From: Siphonodentalium dalli
Lineage: Eukaryota; Mollusca; Scaphopoda; Gadilida; Siphonodentaliidae
DNA: 64,000 nt
Assembly (NCBI GenBank): GCA_032622095.1
Contig: CP136069.1
Span: 67,791,319 to 67,855,318 of the forward strand
Reading direction: 5' to 3'
Below are positions 50,101 to 62,100 of this stretch, one piece after another. Positions within the stretch are counted from its first letter, which is position 1. Each line of letters opens with the position of its first letter. The notes beneath the pieces are model-generated. The model was not told the DNA's origin. It searched no databases and was given only the letters and a program-made list of their open reading frames with translations. Both the position numbers and the translations under genes were made by a program.

Positions 50101-53100
50101 TGTTCATATTTCGTTTCTAAATGTTAAATGTTAAATTTAGTTCTACTGAACTAAAAATCGATTCAAATTTGGTATACGTATGTTCGCTATCACAAAATAC
50201 AGGTCAATATAAATATTCTGGTTCAGCCTCCCATTTGTTGCAGAGTTGCAGCCCTTTATTGAATTTTGGCTAAATTTTTTAATCCAGATGATAAATTCAG
50301 TTCATGTTAACTGATTGGAATGAAATTTGGTAAGCAGGTTTACAACCATAAGATACAGGTTTAGTTCGATTTGGTGTTCTGTCCGCCAGTTATTATTGTA
50401 GTTATGGGCATTTTTTTACTATGTAATTCGGGCTTTCCCTGTTTCCAGATGATAACTTCATTTAATGTTGATAACTCCAAGCAATAGAATCTTTCCGAAA
50501 TGTAATTTGAATCATGCCAACATGCACATTGTTGTACTGTGGTGGTGCCTTTGTTATTATATGACTATCATTTTCTTCTCCGAACAATACTAGAGTTTAA
50601 CGAAACATAATATTTTCTGCAATTTTTATTAATTTTAGGTGTATTCACTGATAACATCGAACCTCCTGGCTGAGGCAGTGTTCAATATTCCTGACTTCAC
50701 CACTCTCTGCTCTCATTACTAATTCCAGGTGTACTCACTGATGTCATCGAACCTCCCGGCTGAGGCAGTATTCAGTATTCTTCATATAACCACCACTCTT
50801 AGTCAAAGCTACTTCATTTTCATCAGTCGGTTCTCATACTCAAAAAGAGGGGAGCGATTTCTGGAGCAAACTGGAGTGTTCCAGGCGTAAGTAATCCTAC
50901 ACAGTTACTGTACATCAAGTCAATAATAGCAGTTCAGTGTTAAAGGGGTACTGTACACTAAATCTTGTCATTTATGGGACCATCTCTTTTTATACTCAAC
51001 AGAATATATGCAACAAATGAATGAATTTGAGCGATGGATTATTGCAAAATACACTCATGCACTCTATGAATGATGCAAATAACATGGTAATTATAATGAA
51101 AATGAGTTTATGACTTGAGTCATAAGCTCATTTGATTGTCCCCCGAAATTTTCAGATGACTATTATAATCAGCATGTCTATGAGTGTGTGCGTGCATCCA
51201 TCCTTGTCCGCATCATAACTTGAGCAATATTCAACAGAATTTCTTGATATTTGGTGCGTGGTCCATATTTGAGATGATGCAGGCCAATTTTGAATGTCGT
51301 CATGGTCCTGTGATTTTTGATGGAGTTAAACCCCTTTTTCGACTTAGAAATTGCTGTTTTCGGGTTATCCGCATGGTAACTTGAGCAATATTCTACAGAA
51401 TTTCTTGAAAATTAGTATGTGGTTTACATTTAAGAAGATGCAGGCCAATTATTTTTACTTAGAAATTGCTGTTTTCAGGTTCTCCGCATAGTAACTTGAG
51501 CAATATTCAACAGCATTTCTTGATATTTGGCACATGGTTCTCATATGAGAAGGCACAGGCCAAGTTCTATTTTATTCCATTTAGAAATAACATTTGTGTT
51601 GTCTCAATGATAAATTGAGCATTCTTCAAAAGAATCTCTTGATACTTGGTGTGTGGCTCACCTTTTAGAACACGCAGGCCATCGTCTAGTTTGAGTCAAA
51701 TTTTGCCTGAATTGTTTGTTCTGAAACAGAAGAAAAGATGAAAACCTCATAAATAAATTGTTTATCATATATTTGCAATTCATCGCAAATGATTTACGCT
51801 GTAGCACATACTTTCAATCAATTTGAAGGTACAAGTTCACTCTTAGATGTTCTTTTTTAACAGTATGTTGGACCTAGTCAGCGACTCTGTCTCAGAGTAT
51901 TACGTGAAGTTGGCCGTGTCGTGTTTGGACTATCGACGTGACGGAACAGCTAGAGTCATTCTCAATAAGGCACTGATCTCGAGTAACCAGGTGAATATAA
52001 TTGTGACATAAGATTGGCCATTCATAGTGGCCACAGATAATGACAAAAGCTTAACAACTATAATTTATTCTGTTACTCAGTAAGATTCAATGGATGTGAT
52101 CAGGTCTGATAATATGGTACTGGACATATTACATTACAAAATGAGGTCCTCAGAGGGTGAATTTAGTGACTCTACCCCGCACAGCTGGCTCTCATCATCA
52201 AATTCAACCTCTGGGGAATTCATTCTGCATGGCCTTATCTGCCATGGGAGACCTAGATACAGATTTAAGTTCCCATATGGTGATGTGCATCCATTGGGAT
52301 AGCTTCAACAAATTCACCTCACTCTGCTTAGAAGTACTTCTGGGAAGTATCTATAGTATCAAATTAACATTGTTTCTAGTTAGTTTTTCCCTTCTGTGAA
52401 GTTTCTATATCCCCTAACAGAATATAAAATGCATAATCGAGGTGACTAAAATGTTAATATCCCCAACTTCAACAGAGGGACTTCAATCTAATCCTAAGCC
52501 TCCCATAGGAGTTGAGGCCTAAGCAGAATGAAGTTCCCAGAGGGTGAATTTGGTAATGCTAGCCACCTTACAGGATAGCATCACTAAATTCACCCTCTGG
52601 GGACCTCATTCTGCAAATGACAGACACACGCTATTTCAAGGCTTGAATTTAGAATAGGCTGTTTATTTAATTTCTTAGCTTAACATTCATACAAATTAAT
52701 TCTAACAGTTTTTTTCTGCATGTTTTCTACTTATCTATTATATACAGTTGTGTTGAAACGATTTGTCGATTAGTCGACATCGATGAATTGTTCACAGAAA
52801 GTTGACTCCAGAATATATATTAAATTGAGCATGCACTATGTTTTAAGGATACAACACAATATACCAACAACAGCAAGGACAGTGTTAAAAGTTAAAACAG
52901 AAGCTGTGCTGTTAAGTAGAATTACTTACACAAGCACCAGTTAGGAAATCGACAATGTCGCTATTAAATAAAAATCGTTGCGTGATGGCCAATAAAAGAT
53001 AACTGTATCGGCTTTCGCGCTTTGGATCCCCTGTAATGAGAATGGGGGATGTCTATTAGTCGACTTCTACTCAATTTTTGACTGTCGGTTAGTCAACTAC

Positions 53101-56100
53101 GAAAAGCTGTAGTCGTTTCAACACTAATATATAGACATTTCCAAAAAAGATTAATGAACCATTCATACCTTAAAACTGAATGGGAAAGTCCATTCCTTAA
53201 CCCTTTCATGACAGGAGCTGTGCTGGTGCAGCATTAAAGACCCTGTGTCGGTGCATTATCTTATATATGCAAGTCTTGCATATATAAGAGAGATAGTTTT
53301 ATTCCTCCATATCAGAAGATAATATGTTACAATCAGTGTAAATGATTATATACATTACATAATATCACGTTATAAAATATAAATATTGGCAATTCATTGT
53401 CCATTATAACTATCATAGGAAATTAATGTATATGCGAAATGCCTCTGCAAACACACAAGTAAAGCAGACACAATGTTTAAAAAGTTGTACCTCGTCCCAA
53501 ATGAGGTGTATTTCCGAGCGTATACATCCACCGAAACAGTATGCTAGTAAAATTTGTCGGTCATTGAATCTAACAAATTGTAAACTTCAACTAGTCAATA
53601 ATAAAATACCAGAAAGAGTTACGCGTTGTCAGTGCGAATTTGGAAGAACAATTAGGGTACATATGAAACAACTGGTTGGAAAATATCTCATTGAGAGTGA
53701 TGCCACAGTGAATCATTGTCATATGTCGTTCGGTTGAGAATGTTAGTCATCTGAATACTTAAAGTGGAGAAGGGCTGCTCTTCTCGCCATAAACACCATA
53801 ATCTACAAGTGCTAAATGGATCTGGTTTAATTTGGGAGAAAAAGTGCATATCTGATTGTGCTTTATAATATATTTCATGTGAGTAATGGGCAACAAGTCG
53901 TTCTTTATTCAGTCACTTCCACATTGCTATAGACCGAAAGATGCCTGAGTTAGCAAATGTTACGAGAATGTCATACAAATCGTACGTTTTAAGGATTATA
54001 GTTATTTCCTTGTGTGACCATAAAAGCATTAAAGACCCTGTGCCAGGTCATTCTCTTATAGGAGCCTCACATATATCAGAGAATACACTGGCTTACAAGG
54101 TCAATGTAAATATTGTAAGTCCAATGTATTCTCTTATATGTGACCTGCCATAACAAATACAGTCGGAAGTCGGGATTTTTTTTTTTTACCCTGTGCCAAT
54201 GCATTCTCTTATATATGCGAGTCGACCATAGGTTGCCTCGCATATATAAGAGAATGCATTGGCCTAACAATTTTTTATCATGTTTTTTAAATAAATGTTT
54301 CTTACAATTTTTAGGACATAAAATAAAAAACATCCATTACCCTGCAGGGAGCCCCACACATATATAGAAGCATATAGAAGAGTGTCGTCTGCTCATGTTT
54401 GTCTGGGGCTCTGTATGGGTGAAATTATAAAATTGTTAAAGAATACAAGAAAAAATTATTAAAATTGTAAAAAATTGTTAGGCCAATGCATTCTCTTATA
54501 TATGCGAGGCGACCTATGGTCGACTCACATATATAAGAGAATGCATTGGCACAGGGTAAAAAAATCCTGACTTCCGACTGGATTTGATATGGCGGGTCAC
54601 ATATATGCGAGAATGCATTGAAACAGGGTTTTTGCAAAATTTCAGGAAGCTCCGGTCATTGAAGGGTTAAAAAAGTGCTGATTAAAATGTTAAGTTAAGT
54701 TTGAGTTGATTTTTACAGGCTGGAAGGAAATACTGCACGCAGTTCTTGGGAGTGTTATTACGACTTCACTGTCCGCTCATACATAACTGGATAATACAGT
54801 TGTTAGTCACAGAGCTTTACGACACCAACAAGGAAATATCCAATGTGGCCTTGATAGTGCTGGAAGAGGCATGTGAGGTGGAGGTAATGAGCATATATCA
54901 AACACAGGATAAGACCCGAGATGATCAAACCAGGCACATCCTGAATTCAACTATTATAGATGAATTTGACAGTACTATATCCACTGCTTGTGTGGAAACT
55001 ATGGGATCATGCAATTCGGTGCACAGCCAAATTTCACTCTTGCCAATATTGCAACAAATGAACAGCCTCCAGATAAAATTTGTTTTGCGCCAGCTTATTT
55101 TATGCTTTTCTAAATGACATTAACATTATGACACAATCGCTGCTTCATAACAATATGTAGACCAATTGAATGTTAGTGACTTCCTTATCACGTGCCATCG
55201 TGATTTAATCATTCGCATGGATCGAGACGTGCTGTTTGTCACAAAATAAACATGGTACCAAATTAGTGCGAGATTGATTTTTAATCATTTTTGCGAACTA
55301 TTATTTTGGATTATCTCTCTTTAATAAAATTCACATAACGGCAATATCCACATTCAACAATTATTTTTGAATATAACTGTAATAATTAAATCCCGGATTT
55401 GGTGGACTAATGTATAGTAAGATGTCTATATTTTCTTAGGAATTGCTGGTAGCCTTGATCAAGCTGAAACCTTCATTGCTACACCTTGGAGAACAAGGGA
55501 TATCACTCCAAACAAGATTCCTATCCATCAACAAGGGCATCAAATTCCTCACTGAATCAAACTTCCTCAATACCTTCATCAGCGAATGGCAGAAGGTTAG
55601 CTTTATCCAAGATTTTAATAACAAATATATAATGGATGATATTAACCCATTCATGACAGAAGATGTGCTGGTGCAGCATTGAAGATCCTGTTCCAGTGCA
55701 TTGTCTTATATATGCAAGTCTCCCATAGCGAGCCTCGCATATATAAGAGAATGCACTGGTTTACAAGGTCAAGGTAATATTGTTAGGCCAATGCATTCTC
55801 TTATATATGCGAGGCACCCTATGGGCGACTCGCATATATAAGAGAATGCATTGACACAGGGTTTTCGTAATATTTTTAGGAAGCTCCAGTAACTGTTGAA
55901 AGAACTGTTGTAGCATTTCACAATCTTCTGCCAACCTCAAAAGGGGAACAGTCCTTTAAATCTGATACATTCTTGCAATGATCCAATGTGTCTATTTAGC
56001 TCAACTTGACAGTCAAGATTGAACTATTGCCATGGTGTGGTGTCCATCGTCCTTGTGTGTATGTGCATGCATCCATCAACAATTTCCTTTGGCACACCCT

Positions 56101-59100
56101 ACCAGCCATATCCCTCATCCGATTGTCAACAAAATTCATATGGATCCCCGGGGGGACCTCCAGATGGGAGCTTCCCATATTTTCCAAATTTTGTCTAAAA
56201 ACATGGCCGCCAGCCAGCTGTCTGGCATTTCACATATGAATCCACCAGCACACCCTGCAGCCCATAATTATTGGAAAATATTTTGAACATTTACAGACAT
56301 GTTTGGGATCACCTCTAGATGGATCTTGGATTTTACTTTTTGCATGAGTAAATCTTTGGCACACCCTACAGCCCACATCCCTGATATAATCGCCACTAAA
56401 ATACATATGGATCATCTGAATGACCTTTTGATGGGAGATATTTTTTGTGTGAATTTCAATGAACAACATGGACCCCGGCAGCCATTTTGGATTTTACTCT
56501 ATGAATGCCTAAATCCTATAGCACACCCTACAGTCCACATCCCTGATCTGATACTCACCAAACTTCATATGGATCTTTGGGGTGACCTCTAGATGGGAGC
56601 TTTTACTTTTTTCTAATTTCATTTAAAAACGTGGCCGCCAACCGCCATCTTGGATTTCAAATTTGAATCCATCGGCATACCCTACTGCCCACAATTATTG
56701 GCAAAATGTTTTGAAAATTTACAGGCATGTTTGGGACACCTCTAGATGGACGATATTGAATTTGAACATTTTTCAATGTAAAACATGGGCGCTGGCAGCC
56801 ATCTTGGATTTTACTCTTGGCATGACAAAATCTTTTGGCACACCCTACAGGCCACATCCCTGATCCAATCGTCACCAAACTTCATATGGATCTTCGGGTG
56901 GCCTCTCGATGGAGACTAAAAAATAGGTATCGGTATGATTGTAGGTGATTGTACAATATCATTCATAGAAATTGTTAATTGTTAGTTGAGTGGCGAAATG
57001 CCAATAATTGTTATTGGCATCAGGAACTCATTGCTGGGCTTTATGGTACAGTTGTCTCTTCACTATAAAATTTTGAATTTGGATTATTCTCATGAAAATA
57101 TAGTTCGAGTTTTAATTTTTGTCAAATTGAACCATTTCTGACCAACTTATCCCCCCTTTTGACTTAGAATTGCAGATTATTATTATTGTTTTATTGTTTA
57201 TAGGATTACCACCTGAAGTATGTGTCGATAGTCGATGAAGTGCTGGCCGAGGCATTCTCGTCCTACGAAAAGAATGGTGACGGAATGTACAGCCGGATTT
57301 CAATCAAAATGTAAGTCTGTCCAAGGCATTCGTGTTATATAATGGTGACAAAATGTATAGCCGGATTCTAATCAAGGCATTCATGATAATGGTGACGGAA
57401 TGTACAGCCGGATTTTTAGGCACTTGCAGTGATTAAATGTAAAACAAATAGAAATGTCTGTAAAAACATAACCATGAAGGATAACATGGAGAAGTAGATA
57501 ATTTTGTTTTTCCATTCATTATTGATAGTTCTCAAATAAAGAAATTTCACATGTTGAAACCATTGTTATGTAAACAAAACAGTTCCAGGGATTTGTCAAC
57601 AAACATCGCTAAATGTGTAGTAAGTTCAAATACTTAAGTCTGAACGTGGTGGGGGGTCTGGAAACAATTTTCAGACACTAGACCCAGAAATGTTTTTCCA
57701 ACCTCAAGGAACCCCCACCAGTGTCCCTTTTAATGTGGTTCTCAGCTGTTTAAACATTTTCAAGTGGAAAGCTATATTTTAAAACACTTATAAGGGAAAT
57801 TTGGGCAAGACTAGATGTCTCTATTGTGAGTTTTGTTAACAATAATTGAATTGTTCCTTGAAAAGGAGTTTCAGAGACATTTTGTTGTTGTTGTTGTTGT
57901 TGTTGGGATTACAGCCAGGAAGTGATAGATCGTCTTAAGTATTTTAACACTTTCATTATGGGAGCTGTGCTGGTACAGCATTAAAGATTATGTGCCAGTG
58001 CATTATCTTAAATATTTTAGTCTCCCATAGGGAGCCTCACATATATAAGAGAATGCACTGGCTTACAAGGTCAAGTTAAATATTGTTTGGCCTATGGGAG
58101 CCTTGCATATATAAGAGAATGCATTGGCACAGTGTTTTCACAAAATTTCAGGAAGCTCCAGTCATGGAAGGGTTAAGTATCACCCCTATATGGTTGCCTA
58201 TATTCCTATTGTAGGTGTAAATTGTCACAGGTACAAGATCTATGGTTCTTAGTGTCAACCTGATTATACTTGATGAATCTTACGCTTTTTTAATTTCAGT
58301 GAACCTAAGAGTGAGGCCTATTTGCCTGTTCATCTGTTTGGAGAGCTGACTCAGACATTGGAGGGCTTCGAGATGATTTTATCTCAGGTGAGTATCACTT
58401 AACTTGGGCCCTGCGAAGCTTCAAAGAATCGATTCGGTGTCGACATCGGTGATCAGATTCGGGATCGATATTGAATCGGCTCTGCAATTCATATATTTTC
58501 GAATCGACCTACTCTTTCCCATTTATGGGGACAAACTACTAAATTGTTTATTTATAGAGCTCAATTGATGGGCCAATTGCCGCAATGTACCGTGCTTGAC
58601 CGTCTGAAGGTCTCACCGGTGTAATTAAGTGGTTACACTGTCTAGATACGCGATTACTTCCAGTGGCAGTCAGTCGCCTTTTCGCGGATGTCATTACGAG
58701 TAACACTGGTGGTTCTCGGAAAATGTTTGGGTAAAATATAGTATATCAGTGACTATAATCACTATAATAATTATACAGGTCAAGACATCTACGGTCCATC
58801 TAATTTTATATAGTTAGTCTTTAATAGCTTTAGTATCTTCTAATCGAAGAATTCATACCTATGTTAACTTGCCAAGTGTGTTTTGTGTCATAGCTATGCT
58901 AGTTGCATACTAATACATTTTAATTCCCCACTGGGCCCTTACTTATCCAATGATCCACCTATATTAACATGTTACAATGGTCCCTCATATTTAAATGCAT
59001 TCCGATTGACAAGCAAGCCGGGTAATGCCATCTTTTATTAAATGCAGAGATAAAACGCACATGATGATTATAAAGATTTACCTTCCATCAAACGGTATGC

Positions 59101-62100
59101 ACTCTTACAAGTAACCCATCCGGGTACGGATGCGGCCACTCATGTGCATCAATATTCATGCCATTGATTATGATGTGAACAACGTACATCAGTCCTGAAA
59201 TCCTTAGATTGCAGTCATAGCCATTTACGACCATCAAATTAATAAACTGTGTTATATATATACTACTAGAGTAGTGTATCTTCAGTAGTATTTATTATGC
59301 CCCCGACTTGAAGTCGGCGTGTATATAGTCGACGTCTCCATCCGTACGTACGTACGTCCGTTCCCACAAAATGCCACTTATGTGTCTTCGAAGCCATTCA
59401 AATACCATTTGGACTCAAATGATTGCTTATGTGGCTAGTCTCATAAGCAACCTCATTTGACAGCTCAAATGTGATCTAAGTGGCCTGAGAAAGTCACTTG
59501 AAAAAATTGTCCTTTAATAAATTGAAACAATTTGTCCATCAATATGGATGTCCAACCAGTGTTCTATGGACACGGACGGACGGCTTAAGTGGCTAGCCAC
59601 ATTAGCATCCTTATTTACAAATATACAATATTTTTCTTAATCACGCTTTATTTCTTAATGAACTCTCTAAATTGTGAATGAAGGGTTGAAAAAATACAAT
59701 CTGCTGACTACTTCACATGCGCCAACCGTAAGTCACAGAATACATTGACACTTCTACTTGCAGCCTCGCAAGTAGCATTTCGTGAGAACCCCTTTTGAAG
59801 CCACGTAAAAACAAGTAGTCACATAGGTCACACCATTTTTTCTAGCCACTCACTTAAGTTTGTAGACACATAAGGGGCAAAATGTGGGTCCGTCCGTCCG
59901 TACAAACATTTTGCATTATTGTTCAGCAACCACTGGGCAGATTTAGCTGATATTTGGTATGGTGATATAACAGCATGGGGGAACAGCTACATGCATAGCG
60001 CGGGTTTCGTCCACCCATTTTCACCAGAGTTATGGCCCTTTTTTTACTTAGAAAATTCAATTTTTTTCTAGTTTTTTGGGTTTCCAAATGATAGCGTGAG
60101 ATTTGGTGGTACGATTGCAAATCCCGTATTTTTGTGGATCAGTTATGAAAATAGATGTCAAGTGTGAATTTGGGTATGATCTGATGATTTTTGCCTGAGT
60201 TATGGCCCTTTTTTCAACTTAGAAAATTTTAATTTTGTCCGTCCGTACAAACATTTTGCATTATTGTTCAGCAACCGCTGGGCAGATTTAGCTGATATTT
60301 GGTATGGTGATAGATCAGGATGGGGGAACAGCTACATGGATAGCGCGGGTTTCGTCCACCCATTTTCACTAGAGTTATGGCCCTTTTTTTACTTAGAAAA
60401 TTCAATTTTTTCTAGTTTTTTGGGTTTCCAAATGATAGCGTGAGATTTGGTGGTACGATTGCAAATCCCGTATTTTTGTGGATCAGTTATGAAAATAGAT
60501 GTCAAGTGTGAATTTGGGTATGATCTGATGATTTTTGCCAGAGTTATGGCCCTTTTTTCAACTTAGAAAATTTGAATTTTGTCCGTCCGTACAAACATTT
60601 TGCATTATTGTTCAGCAACCGCTTGGCAGATTTAGCTGATATTTGGTATGGTGATAGAGCAGCATGGGGGAACAGCTACATGGATAGCGCGGGTTTCGTC
60701 CACCCATTTTCACTAGAGTTATGGCCCTTTTTTTACTTAGAAAATTCAATTTTTTTCTAGTTTTTTGGGTTTCCAAATGATAGCGTGAGATTTGGTGGTA
60801 CGATTGCAAATCCTGTATTTTTGTGGATCAGTTATATGAAAATAGATGTCAAGTGTGAATTTGGGTATGATCTGATGATTTTTGCCAGAGTTATGGCCCT
60901 TTTTTCAACTTGTTTTTGGGTTTCCGGATCGCTTGTTTTTGGGTTTCCGGAATTTCTAGTACGAACTTCTTTTGGAATGGTCATATAGACCTCCTCGGAT
61001 ATCCGCAGTTTCGTCCATGCTTAATCCGAATTGCTACAGTCGGGGGCAAATGCCACGTGACTGCGTACCTCTTGTTCATATTATAGTCGGTGTCAAGTCA
61101 TGATGTGATCACATGTTATACTACTACTGCGTAAGTGATATTCAGTTTCGATTTTCGTTCAAAATATTAAAGCTGGGAACCATGTCAGCAGCAAAATGTT
61201 TGTCTGTGAACTCTGGCTTGGTTATTTGTTTCATATTAAAAAAAGTATCAACTTTTATGAAAAATAAGTGAACAATAATTAGAAGGATATCCGATGGTCA
61301 GCTTGATTTTTTTGAATGTAGACATCGGACACCCAATTCAATTCGATTCGGTTGTCAAATTTACGATTTGCAGGGCCCTACACCTAACCCATTCATGACT
61401 GGAGCTTACATTGGCTTAACAAAATGTACCATGACCTTGTAAGCCAGTGCATTCTCTTAGATATGCAAGGTTCCCTGCATATGCTGCACCATTGCAACTG
61501 CTGCCAAGAAAAGGCTAATGAGTCGATTCAGTTCAGTTCTGAATACATGTAATGTGGTCCATTCTTCATTATGTTTGTTCTGAAGAATGGCTAGACTACA
61601 ACTTATTGTCTGAACATTTCCTAACGGAGCTATTTGTCAGTGAGTATTTAGTATAGAAATATAGCCCTTCCATGACTGGAGCTTTCTGAAATTTTGCGAA
61701 AACCCTGTGCCAATGCATTCTCTTATTTATGGCAGTGACTAACACAGTTACCTTTTTTTGTTTTCAGGAGGGGATAACAAGATACTTTGACATGATATGT
61801 GAGCCTGTGACCGACACTCCAGGGGATATTATCGAGATCAAGGCTGCACTCTGGGCCGTGGTATGTATTTATTTCATAACGAGGTACTTTGACGTGATAT
61901 GATAGCCGGTGACCGACACTCCGGGGGATATTATCGAGATAAAGGCTGCACTCTGGTCCGTGGTATGTATTTATTTCATAACAAGGTACTGTGACATGCT
62001 ATGTGAGCGGAGGACTGACGCTCTGGGGGATATTATGGAGATAAAGGCTGCACTCTGGGCCGTGGTATGTATCTATTTCATAACAAGGTACTTTGACATG

